From CAVXEH01 sp963805305 (GTDB taxonomy: Bacteria; Chloroflexota; Limnocylindria; QHBO01): DNA of 64,000 nucleotides. The first letter of the stretch is position 1. The number at the start of each line of letters is the position of its first letter. The position numbers were made by a program, and so were the translations under genes. Shown here one piece after another: positions 8,964 to 16,227 of the stretch. Under the pieces are notes generated by a model. It ran no database searches, had not been told where the DNA came from, and worked only from the letters and a program-made list of their open reading frames with translations. The stretch lies in assembly GCA_963805305.1 (NCBI GenBank), contig CAWDTM010000005.1, forward strand, positions 1-64,000, in the 5' to 3' direction.

Positions 8964-10610
8964 GTGATCAGCCGATCGATGGTCAGCGGCCCACCCCGGC
9001 CCATCGTCCGGGACCTGGTGATCGTCTCCCTGCTGGCGCTGCTGGCCAGGGTGATCGCGGCGGCGATCGTGGGGTACGCTCCGTACACGGATCCTGCCTA
9101 CTACAGCCTGGTGGCGCAGGAGCTGGCGGCGGGCAACGGCTTCCACGTCCCGGTCATCTGGAGCTTCCTGGAGGTCGGCAGCCGCATCCCCGACCCGGCC
9201 GTCCTGCCGGTGGCCAGCAATGGGCACTGGATGCCGCTGACGTCCATCGTGGCGGCGTGGTCCATGGATGTCCTGGGGGCCAGCTGGCGGGCGGGGCAGG
9301 TGCCAATGGTTGTCCTGAGCACGCTGCTGGTGCCGCTCACCTACTGGATTGGCTGGGAGCTGTGGCAGAAACGGTGGGTGGCGCTGGTCGCCGGGGTCCT
9401 GGCGATCTTCCCGGGGCCGCTCCTCATCTACTACTCGACCGTCGACAACTTCGCGGTCTTCGGGGTCCTTGGCGCGCTGTCGCTGTACGCCGCGGTGCGC
9501 GCAGTCCCCGCGGCACGGCCGGGCGTCTGGCTGCTGGCGTCCGGGATGTTTGCGGGTCTCGCGACCCTGGCGCGTGTCGACGGGATCCTCCTCACCGTGG
9601 CGCCGGCGATTGCCTGGCTCGAGCTTCGCGGCTGGCGATCCGTGCGCCTCTGGCGCTGGGGAGCGGCCAGCGCGCTGGCCTTCCTGGTCGTGCTCTGGCC
9701 CTGGCTCAGCCGCGATATCGCGACCTATGGCGCCCCCTTCCCCAGCGCGGGTGGCCACACCCTGTGGATCACCAGCTACAACGAGCAGTTCTCCATAGGC
9801 CACCCGGTGGACCTGGCGAGCTACCTCGCCTGGGGTCTGGTCAACATCATCGGCTCCAAGCTCAGCTCAGGGTTCGAGATCCTTGGCCGGACCGCGGTCC
9901 TGCTGGGCGGCACCTTCTTCATCACGTTCGTCCCGGGGCTCTGGATCCACCGCCGGCGTCCCGAGCTGGTGCCGTTCATTGGCTACTGGGTGGTGATGGT
10001 GGTTGTGATGGCCGTGGTCTTCACGTTCCACGCCCCTCATGGCGCCTTCTACCACTCGGCCCCGGCCTGGCTGCCGTTCGCGCTGCCAATGGCGGTTGCT
10101 TCCCTGCCCGCGGTCGCGACCTGGATCGGGCGCGCATGGCCGTTCCTGCGGCGCCGGCAGACACATCGGTTCCTGCTGGTGGTGGGCCTTGCCGGTGCGG
10201 CGATCCTGTCCCTGGCCGGCTCCGCCACGATCCTGGGACAATGGGAGGACTCTCATGCTCAGGACGCGGTCGCGGGAGGGTACTTCAGCTCCCACAATCT
10301 CGTAGACGACGTGGTGATGTCTGACGATCCGGCCTCGCTCTGGCAGGTCTCCGGAAATCCGGGGGTTCCCATCCCCTTCGATTCCTACCCGGTCATCGAG
10401 GCTGCCGCGGCGGCGTATGGGGCACGGTGGCTGGTTATCGACCTGCGCGACGGCGCCGCCGGGGATCCGCTGGGCCTCTGGGCCGGCGGTCATGCGGTGG
10501 ATGCGGAGGGAAATCGCGCAACCTGGCTGGCAACGCAGCCTGTGGTCGATTCCCGTGGTGTTCGGATCTACCGGATCCAGGTGCCCGCAGCGAATCCGCC
10601 GAACGGCTGA
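8964..10610 (+). CDS. GT39/GT83-like (PMT_2 type) membrane glycosyltransferase
   Basis: About 548 residues, roughly ten to twelve helices. An acidic first-loop motif (YTDPAYYSLVAQELAAGNGF) matches the D-x-x-x-Y pattern of dolichyl-phosphate-mannose/ArnT-like GT-C enzymes, and ARVDGILL and GPLLIYYSTVDNF are typical of PMT_2 proteins. The C-terminal ~100 residues are soluble. Two starts are possible: GTG 8964 (6 nt after a -10-like TACCCT) or ATG 8979 in the same frame. It closes the glycan locus; the next gene on the plus strand lies beyond a palindromic site at 10,613. Confidence 0.7.
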   Translation: MISRSMVSGPPRPIVRDLVIVSLLALLARVIAAAIVGYAPYTDPAYYSLVAQELAAGNGFHVPVIWSFLEVGSRIPDPAVLPVASNGHWMPLTSIVAAWSMDVLGASWRAGQVPMVVLSTLLVPLTYWIGWELWQKRWVALVAGVLAIFPGPLLIYYSTVDNFAVFGVLGALSLYAAVRAVPAARPGVWLLASGMFAGLATLARVDGILLTVAPAIAWLELRGWRSVRLWRWGAASALAFLVVLWPWLSRDIATYGAPFPSAGGHTLWITSYNEQFSIGHPVDLASYLAWGLVNIIGSKLSSGFEILGRTAVLLGGTFFITFVPGLWIHRRRPELVPFIGYWVVMVVVMAVVFTFHAPHGAFYHSAPAWLPFALPMAVASLPAVATWIGRAWPFLRRRQTHRFLLVVGLAGAAILSLAGSATILGQWEDSHAQDAVAGGYFSSHNLVDDVVMSDDPASLWQVSGNPGVPIPFDSYPVIEAAAAAYGARWLVIDLRDGAAGDPLGLWAGGHAVDAEGNRATWLATQPVVDSRGVRIYRIQVPAANPPNG

Positions 10611-10612
10611 GT

Positions 10613-10638
10613 AGTACTTCCGGCGCCCGAAGTACTGT
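10613..10638 (+). promoter_or_regulatory. Palindromic operator AGTACTTC-N8-GAAGTACT overlapping a -10-like box
   Basis: Perfect 8-bp arms at 10613-10620 and 10629-10636 flank a CG-rich centre. The right arm runs into TACTGT (10633-10638), a plausible -10 for the kinase/regulator pair. The half site recurs at 25,725-25,747 upstream of the second pilus cluster. The regulator that binds it is not identified. Confidence 0.45.
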
Positions 10639-10734
10639 TGACCATGCGCACCTTGCCCGCGGAGGATGGCGGCCGGTTCGGGTACCGGTCCCGGACCAGT
10701 ACCCCCCGATTCATTGGAGACCGAAGGGCACCGA

Positions 10735-11784
10735 GTGGCGAGATCAGCAACGGCAACCAGGACACCCCGCACGAGCCTCGAACGGCTCTATGGCCAGGCG
10801 ACGGACCAGCTCCGCCGGCAGGCTCGCGCCACCCATGACCTCGCGGATCGGTACCGTGAGCAGTACCGGCGTCGGCTGGAGTCCTGGGTCGCGCTGCGCG
10901 GCCGCCTGGAGAACCGGGTAGCCGTTCGTCCCGGGCCCGCCGGCCAGGCCAACGGACGCCGCCGCAGCTCGGCCATCGAGACCATTCGCAGCGAGCACGA
11001 GGCCCTGGGCCGCGAGCTCGCCGTTCAGCAGGGCCAGCTCAAGCGCATCCAGGCCGCCGCCCATCACCTGGACCTGCTCAACACCTACCTCGCCAGCGCC
11101 GATCCCCAGGCCGGCGAGCCATCCCTGGCAGAGACGGAGGAATCGCCCGCGAGCCTGCGCCTGCGCGTCATCGAGGCCCAGGAGGGCGAGCGACAGCGGC
11201 TGGCCGGGGAGGTCCACGACGGGCCGGCCCAGGTCCTGACCAACGCCATCTTCCAGGTGGAGTACCTGGATCGGGTGATGGAGGCCGCGCCGCGCTCCGC
11301 CCACGCGGAGCTCGCATTCCTGCGGACGATGCTGCGCGACGGGCTGGACGAGGTTCGTGGCTTCATCACGGAGCTCCGGCCACCGGCCGTGGACATGGGC
11401 CTGGCGCAAGCCCTCAGCGACCGCGCCGAGGAGTTCGGCGAGCGGCACGGGATCGCCATCTCCGTGGCGGTCAACGGCATCGACGCCCGGTTGAGCCCGG
11501 ATGCCAAGGCGTCCGTCCTGCGCATCGTGCAGGAGGCGCTCCAGAACGTCCGGAAGCACTCCGCGGCGACCGAGGTGGGTATCACGCTGGAGGGAGACCA
11601 CCTGGCCATCGCCGACAACGGGCGCGGCTTCGACGTCATGCGGCTGGCCTCGGGGGCGAGCCGCAACTTCGGCCTGCAGTTCATGCGCGAGCGGGCGGAG
11701 CTGATGGGCGCCACGCTCCAGATCGAATCACGCCAGGGCGAGGGGACGCGCATCCTCCTTCGCCTTCCCGACGGCACGCACTGA
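10735..11784 (+). CDS. LiaS/DegS-type sensor histidine kinase (HisKA_3)
   Basis: About 349 residues and apparently cytoplasmic: no membrane helix. The N-terminal ~140 residues are charged and helical, probably coiled coil (RRQARATHDLADRYREQYRR and the run around EHEALGRELAVQQGQL). The HisKA_3 H-box is ERQRLAGEVHDGPAQ (His about 161), with the ATPase N-box LQNVRKHS (about N271) and G-box IADNGRGFD (about D294). Start: GTG 10735 has GAAGGG 6 nt upstream; ATG 10666 in the same frame is an alternative but its GGAGG abuts the codon. It lies 18 nt before the response regulator, its likely partner. Confidence 0.85.
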   Translation: MARSATATRTPRTSLERLYGQATDQLRRQARATHDLADRYREQYRRRLESWVALRGRLENRVAVRPGPAGQANGRRRSSAIETIRSEHEALGRELAVQQGQLKRIQAAAHHLDLLNTYLASADPQAGEPSLAETEESPASLRLRVIEAQEGERQRLAGEVHDGPAQVLTNAIFQVEYLDRVMEAAPRSAHAELAFLRTMLRDGLDEVRGFITELRPPAVDMGLAQALSDRAEEFGERHGIAISVAVNGIDARLSPDAKASVLRIVQEALQNVRKHSAATEVGITLEGDHLAIADNGRGFDVMRLASGASRNFGLQFMRERAELMGATLQIESRQGEGTRILLRLPDGTH

Positions 11785-11802
11785 CACAAGGAGGAGCACA
11801 TC

Positions 11803-12537
11803 GTGGTTGACCAGGCACAGGAGCGACGACGCGGCGGCGACCGCCGCAACGAAGGGGTGAAGACCCGCATCGTCATCGTGGACGGGCACACCCTCTTCCG
11901 GCGTGGCGTCCGCAACATCCTCGAGCTCGAGGGTGACATGGAGGTGATTGGCGAGGCGGGCAACGGCCGCGAGGCCATTGCCCTGGTGGAGGAGCTCACG
12001 CCGGACGTGATCCTCATGGACGTGGGCCTGCCCGCGCCCAACGGGATCGAGACCACCCAGCGGATCAAGCGCGAGCTGCCGCACACCGGGGTGATCGTCC
12101 TTGCCAGCAACGACGACGAGGACCAGCTCTTCGAGGCCATCAAGGCCGGCGCGGCGGCGTATGTCCTCAAGGACATCGACCCCACCGACCTGATCGCCAT
12201 CATCCGGCGGGTCCGCGCGGGCGAGTACCTCATCAACGACAAGGTCTTCGCCAAGCCATCGGTCGCCAGCCGCGTCCTCAAGGAGTTCCGCGAGCTCGCG
12301 GTGTATGGGTCCGATGCCCAGCCCATCTTCGCGCCCCTCTCTCCGCGCGAGGTGGAGATCCTGGACAACATCGCCCAGGGCATGACGAACAAGCAGGTCG
12401 CCTACGCGCTGACCATCAGCGAGCAGACGGTGAAGAACCACATGTCCTCCATCCTGCGCAAGCTCAGCGTCAACGACCGCACCCAGGCGGTGGTCTACGC
12501 CATGCGCCAGGGCTGGATCAAGATCCCGGAGGACTGA
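11803..12537 (+). CDS. NarL/FixJ-family response regulator with an atypical receiver
   Basis: 244 residues, GTG start with a strong AAGGAGGA just upstream. Receiver (about 21-135) followed by a LuxR-type helix-turn-helix (LSPREVEILDNIAQGMTNKQ, about 182-201, through NHMSSILRKL). The phosphoacceptor Asp (LMDVGLP, D73) and the conserved Lys (VLKDI, K123) are present. However, the acidic pair that binds Mg2+ reads VDG (D27-G28) instead of VDD, and the conserved Ser/Thr position reads VLASN (A101). Such changes are found in receivers that work without normal phosphorylation. It is co-transcribed with the kinase. Its position just before the pilus locus suggests, but does not prove, that it regulates it. 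Confidence 0.88.
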   Translation: MVDQAQERRRGGDRRNEGVKTRIVIVDGHTLFRRGVRNILELEGDMEVIGEAGNGREAIALVEELTPDVILMDVGLPAPNGIETTQRIKRELPHTGVIVLASNDDEDQLFEAIKAGAAAYVLKDIDPTDLIAIIRRVRAGEYLINDKVFAKPSVASRVLKEFRELAVYGSDAQPIFAPLSPREVEILDNIAQGMTNKQVAYALTISEQTVKNHMSSILRKLSVNDRTQAVVYAMRQGWIKIPED

Positions 12538-12734
12538 GCCTCCGACGGCACCAACCCACAAACCACGGTGCTCGCTTCACGGCAGCCCTGCGGCGCCATC
12601 GTGCGCTCGCGGGGCTGCTGGCTGTCTGCAGGCGTGGCCGCCGTGCAAGGCGCGCGGCACGGCGTTGGCGGTAGAGTTCGCTCCGACGTCCGCCCTTTAC
12701 GTTTTGAGCCGCAGCCACGGGAGCATCCGGACAC

Positions 12735-13280
12735 ATGTCCGAACCACGGTCGTTCTTCTCGCGCTTCCGCCGCGCCCGCCCGTCTGGCGAGGCCGACGAA
12801 GCCCCGATAGGCGTCGCATTTGCCGGAGACCCCGCTGGCATGACCGTCGAGGCCTTCCTGGAGACAATGGTCGTGCAGCTGCGGATCCACGGCCCGGCCG
12901 GACGGCTCAGCGACGTCCTGAACCGGGAGACAGATGTTCGAGTGGAACGAACCGATGGCGCGGCGCCCCCCGTGCTCGACGACGTCCTGGTCATGATTCC
13001 CCCGCCCCAGGAGGGCGACCGGGCCCGTCGGCTGCACCGACCGGGACGTGCGGTCCGCGTCCGCATCGGTCCCTACGAGGTGACCGGCGACGCCCACGTC
13101 CCGCCCGGCGCGCAGCCAACCGGGTTCCTGCTGCGCACCAGCCCGCGGTTCGTGCCGTTGACGAATGCAACCGTGCGCAGCGCGTTGGGCGCCGTTGGGG
13201 AGCGAAGGGTCGAGGTCGCCATCGTCAACCTCCAGCGCGCGGAACGGTTCCGCGACCTCACGGCGGAAGACCAGCCCTAG
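12735..13280 (+). CDS. Uncharacterised protein upstream of the Flp pilin
   Basis: 181 residues, no signal peptide or membrane helix. The basic N-terminus (FFSRFRRARP) is followed by two halves that look alike: VVQLRIHGPAGRLSDVLNRE and, after a Pro-rich linker, VRIGPYEVTGDAHVPPGAQP then TSPRFVPLTNATV. The repeat of a beta-rich unit with RLSDVLN/FVPLTNA resembles small domains (DUF6812-like) that I recall from signalling-linked proteins, but the match is weak. ATG 12735 has GGGAG about 11 nt upstream. It lies between the regulator and the pilus genes on the same strand. Function unknown. Confidence 0.6.
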   Translation: MSEPRSFFSRFRRARPSGEADEAPIGVAFAGDPAGMTVEAFLETMVVQLRIHGPAGRLSDVLNRETDVRVERTDGAAPPVLDDVLVMIPPPQEGDRARRLHRPGRAVRVRIGPYEVTGDAHVPPGAQPTGFLLRTSPRFVPLTNATVRSALGAVGERRVEVAIVNLQRAERFRDLTAEDQP

Positions 13281-13342
13281 CGCCGCCGCAAGTCCCTTCT
13301 TGGGCAGTACGGATGTTCCATGGAGCAGGCGGAGCCGGCTCC

Positions 13343-13357
13343 CTACGCTGCTGGCAC
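13343..13357 (+). promoter_or_regulatory. Repeated element CTACGCTGCTGGCAC, copy 1
   Basis: This 15-bp sequence matches the element at 13609-13623 in 14 of 15 positions. It contains a -10-like TACGCT. Downstream lie two hairpins and then a terminator, so transcription from here would give an RNA of about 120 nt. Confidence 0.35.
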
Positions 13358-13395
13358 GTCGACCGGCGGGTATCCCCGGGAGATGTTCATCCGGC

Positions 13396-13415
13396 GGCGA
13401 TCCAGGTGGATCGCC
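13396..13415 (+). other. Hairpin inside a possible short non-coding transcript
   Basis: GGCGATCCA (13396-13404) pairs with TGGATCGCC (13407-13415), with one further C-G pair outside. With the terminator at 13435 and the TACGCT box at 13344 this could be part of a small structured RNA of about 120 nt. The stretch 13281-13654 contains no gene I can support. Confidence 0.3.
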
Positions 13416-13434
13416 GGGTCTCCTCCTCCGGTGC

Positions 13435-13474
13435 GGGGAGCCGAGCAGCAGCAGGCTCGGCTCCCCTTCTTCTT
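13435..13474 (+). terminator. Intrinsic terminator, 12-bp stem
   Basis: GGGGAGCCGAGC (13435-13446) pairs perfectly with GCTCGGCTCCCC (13455-13466) around an 8-nt loop. TTCTTCTT follows. It isolates the pilin gene from the upstream regulator genes. Confidence 0.85.
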
Positions 13475-13519
13475 GTCCGAATTGCGGCGCCGCCTGGCAC
13501 CGAGGCCCTAACGAACCTC

Positions 13520-13547
13520 TTGACACCGTGTGCGGGCGTGGTAGAAG
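13520..13547 (+). promoter_or_regulatory. Candidate distal promoter of the Flp pilin gene
   Basis: A consensus -35 TTGACA (13520-13525) is followed after 16 nt by TAGAAG (13542-13547). The -10 is imperfect. It lies between the terminator at 13435 and the pilin start, so it would give a leader of about 100 nt. Confidence 0.4.
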
Positions 13548-13608
13548 GTACGGCGCTGGTATCGGCCGCGTGGGACCATCGGGCCATTCATTCTCTTGGT
13601 CCGAGCCT

Positions 13609-13623
13609 CTACGCTGCCGGCAC
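13609..13623 (+). promoter_or_regulatory. Repeated element CTACGCTGCCGGCAC, copy 2, proximal to the pilin
   Basis: Second copy of the element at 13343. TACGCT (13610-13615) would place transcription start near 13622, just ahead of the Shine-Dalgarno AAGGAGGT. The 3' half is the palindrome TGCCGGCA, so it could equally be a regulator site. Confidence 0.4.
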
Positions 13624-13654
13624 CAATCCTCGTGGAAAGGAGGTACACGCACCT

Positions 13655-13849
13655 ATGATGTCCATCGTCACCGGATATATCAGCACTCTTTTCGCGAAGC
13701 TCCACAAGGATGACGAGGAAGGCCAGACGCTCGTCGAGTACGGACTTCTGCTCGCCCTCATCGCCATCATCGTGATCGTCGCCCTGCTCTTCCTGGGCCC
13801 GATCGTGAGCCGGATCTTCCAGAACGTCGGCACCAGCCTGAACGGCTAA
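13655..13849 (+). CDS. flp: Flp-family type IVb pilin
   Basis: 64 residues. A short basic/acidic leader ends in EEG, followed by the prepilin peptidase site G|QTLVEYGLLLAL with Glu and Tyr at +5/+6, the hallmark of Flp pilins, and one hydrophobic helix (about residues 28-52). It is the major subunit of the Tad pilus. The strongest ribosome binding site in the window (AAAGGAGGT, 13636-13644) precedes ATG 13655; a second ATG follows at once. It has its own terminator downstream, as expected for a highly expressed subunit. No prepilin peptidase (TadV) gene is present in the window. Confidence 0.95.
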   Translation: MMSIVTGYISTLFAKLHKDDEEGQTLVEYGLLLALIAIIVIVALLFLGPIVSRIFQNVGTSLNG

Positions 13850-13871
13850 GCTGGCCCGACCCGTAGCCCAA

Positions 13872-13910
13872 GACGAAGCCCCCGAGGCGCGAGCCCGCGG
13901 GGGCTTCGTC
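13872..13910 (+). terminator. Intrinsic terminator after the Flp pilin
   Basis: GACGAAGCCCCCG (13872-13884) pairs with CGGGGGCTTCGTC (13898-13910). The T-run is poor, so some read-through into the assembly genes is possible. Confidence 0.8.
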
Positions 13911-13959
13911 GTGTCTCGACAGCAATCGAGTACCAGTGCCGGGTAGCCCACAAGTCCAG

Positions 13960-13989
13960 TCGAACCGAAGTGCAGCGAGCCCCTAGACT
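13960..13989 (+). promoter_or_regulatory. Candidate promoter of the cpaB-tadC operon
   Basis: TAGACT (13984-13989) matches the TAGANT -10 seen elsewhere here. TCGAAC (13960-13965) lies 18 nt upstream as a weak -35. A TTGACC directly downstream (13991) has no good -10 partner. Confidence 0.35.
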
Positions 13990-14072
13990 GTTGACCGCAG
14001 TCACAATAGGCTGCAATCCAACGCGACCCCCAGAGTCATTTCCATCCTCCGAGCTGCAAGGGGAATACGTTC

Positions 14073-14948
14073 GTGAAGCGATCGAACCGCCTGGTCATCT
14101 TCGTTGGCGTGCTGCTCGCCATCCTGGCGTTCGTCGGCATCGTCATTGTCCTCAACAACAACTCGACGACCACCACGCCCGAAGCCACCACGGTGGCCGT
14201 CCTGGTGGCGAAGGAGGACATCGCGATCGGCGACCCGGTCACGCCGGACAAGGTGGAGGTGAAGAACGTCGAACCTGGCGCGGTGTCGGGCACGGCATTC
14301 GGGGACCCATCGCAGGTGAACGGCCAGCCAGCGCTCGTGAACCTCGCCACTGGCAGCCAGGTCAACCAGGAGTCCGTGGCAGGGGGCGTCGCCCCAATTG
14401 CGGCTCAGCTCAAGCCCGGGGAGAAGGCTATCTCCTTCCAGGTTGATCGCGTCACAGGCCTCGACTTCCTGATCCAGGCTGGAGACCATATCGACATTGT
14501 TCTCAGTCAGAGCATCACCGTTCTCCAGCCCACGCAGGACACGGCCAGCAAGCCCGCCGACCAGCAGCGCTTCGAGACCATTCCTGGCCTTACCGGCTCA
14601 CGAACGGTCAAGACCATCCTGCAGGACAAGCGCGTGCTGTACGTCAGCCAGACCCGCGTGAAGACCACGGCGCCGGCAGCCAGCGCATCCCCGGGCGCGA
14701 CTGCGGACCAGCCGGCTCCGACCCAGATCGAGAACGTGATCATCGTGTTCGCCGGGACAGATCAGGACGCAGAGGCGGTCAAGTTCGCCCAGAACGATGT
14801 GAACGAGCTTGGGAGCCTGACGGCAGTCCTGCGGAACACCACCGACGCTGATAGCGAGACGACGACCGGCGTCACGATCGACAAGCTCGTGACCGAGTAC
14901 GGCCTGCCGCTCCCGAACATCATTCAGCGGCAGAAGGCCACACCGTAA
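14073..14948 (+). CDS. cpaB: Flp pilus assembly protein CpaB/RcpC
   Basis: 291 residues, GTG start with CAAGGGGA upstream. One N-terminal membrane anchor (about 7-26), then a Thr-rich linker and an SAF/CpaB core: VAVLVAKEDIAIGDPVTPDKV (split by eye at about residues 41-61) and GEKAISFQVDRVTGLDFLIQAGDHIDIV, which matches the RcpC consensus. In diderms CpaB supports the secretin; here no secretin gene is seen, as in monoderm Tad systems, where the protein is thought to sit in the cell wall zone. It is first in an operon running to the regulator-kinase fusion. Confidence 0.9.
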   Translation: MKRSNRLVIFVGVLLAILAFVGIVIVLNNNSTTTTPEATTVAVLVAKEDIAIGDPVTPDKVEVKNVEPGAVSGTAFGDPSQVNGQPALVNLATGSQVNQESVAGGVAPIAAQLKPGEKAISFQVDRVTGLDFLIQAGDHIDIVLSQSITVLQPTQDTASKPADQQRFETIPGLTGSRTVKTILQDKRVLYVSQTRVKTTAPAASASPGATADQPAPTQIENVIIVFAGTDQDAEAVKFAQNDVNELGSLTAVLRNTTDADSETTTGVTIDKLVTEYGLPLPNIIQRQKATP

Positions 14949-14985
14949 CCACCGTCAGCTCAGCACCATCCGCGAGGGACGACCC

Positions 14986-16210
14986 GTGATCAAGGTCCTC
15001 ATCGTCGACGACATCCCGGAGACGCGCGACCACCTGACGAAGCTCCTGGGCTTCGAGCAGGAGGTGGACGTGTGCGGGAACGCCGGCTCCGGCGAAGAGG
15101 CGATCCAGATGGCCATGGACCTGCGGCCGGACGTCATCGTCATGGACATCAACATGCCGGGCATGGACGGGGTCGCCGCATCGGAGATCATCTCCCAGCG
15201 GCTCCCCACCACGCCCATCATCATGATGAGCGTCCACGGCGAGGCGGAGAGCCTGCGCAGGGCCATGCTCGCCGGCGCGCGCGAGTTCCTGGTCAAGCCG
15301 TTCTCCGGTGACGAGTTCGCCCAGAGCATCAAGGCCGTGTACGAGCGCGAGCTCGCGCGCAAGGTCCAGATCGCGGCAACGCTCCCGGCGCAGGCTGCGC
15401 CCGCCGGATCCGTCGGCCACCGACATCGAGGACCACCAGGTCATCGCGGTCTTCTCGCCGAAGGGCGGCGCGGGGCGCACCACCATCGCCACCAACCTGG
15501 CGCTCGCGCTGCAGCAGGAGACGAGGACGCGGGTCTGCCTGGTGGACGCCAACCTGCAGTTCGGCGACGTGGGAGTCCTCCTCAACCTCAATCCCAAGAA
15601 CCGGTCCGTGCTGGACGCGGTGGAGGGCGGCGAGCCCGATGGCGACATCATCGACTCGGTCATCGTCGACCACTCCACGGGCATCCGCGTGCTCCTGGCG
15701 CCCCCTTCGCCGGAGGGCGCGGACCTGGTGACACCCACATACCTGCGGAGGATCGTGGACCACCTGCGGATCTCCCACGATTACGTGGTCGTGGACCTGC
15801 CATCCGCCCTGAACGACCACTCCCTGGCCGTCATGGACGCGGCCGACACCATCCTCGTGCTCTCCGCGCTGGAGATCACGACCATCAAGAACGTTCGGCT
15901 GTTCCTGGAGGTTGCCGACCAGCTCGAGTACGACCGCGGCAAGATCCGGCTGGTCATCAACCGCGCCGACTCGGCGCAGGGCATTCGCATTGGCGACGTG
16001 GAGGCATCCATCCGCCGGCCCATCGACGGCTCCATCGTTTCGGACGGGCGTCTCGCGGTTCTCGCGGTGAATCGTGGGGTCCCGTTCGTCGTATCCCATC
16101 CGGAGAGTGCGCTCTCACGCGACATCTTCAAGCTCGCCCGGACGCTTGCGGGCGAATCTGGCGCTGCCACGGACAAGCCATCCAAGCGAGGAATCTTCGC
16201 ACGCCACTGA
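14986..16210 (+). CDS. cpaE: CpaE/TadZ: receiver domain + MinD-like ATPase, interrupted by a frameshift
   Basis: The N-terminal part (14986 to about 15400) is a receiver: VLIVDDIPETRDHL, phosphoacceptor VMDINMPGMDG, and FLVKPFSG. The C-terminal part is read in the next frame from about 15407 to the TGA at 16210: DPSATDIEDHQ, the deviant Walker A SPKGGAGRTT, VCLVDANLQFGDVGVLLNL, and DYVVVDLPSALND. Dropping one base within 15398-15406 joins them into a normal ~407-residue CpaE, the protein that positions the Tad machine. No stop interrupts either frame at the joint. The P-loop has Arg in place of the second Lys (KGGAGRTT), as in atypical TadZ ATPases. Sequencing error is the simplest explanation. 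It ends 17 nt before tadA. Confidence 0.85.
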
Positions 16211-16227
16211 CGGGAAGGATTTAGGAC

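Noticed and set aside
13321..13476. c-di-GMP or other known riboswitch before the pilin
   Set aside because: No match to the GEMM core as I know it, and the terminator ends the RNA before the pilin gene.
12665..13849. 394-residue ORF ending with the pilin sequence
   Set aside because: Only its last 64 codons are real; the upstream part crosses a terminator and another gene.
15308..16224. Programmed +1 frameshifting at the cpaE joint
   Set aside because: No early stop in the first frame and no known slippery pattern; two similar lesions nearby favour sequence error.
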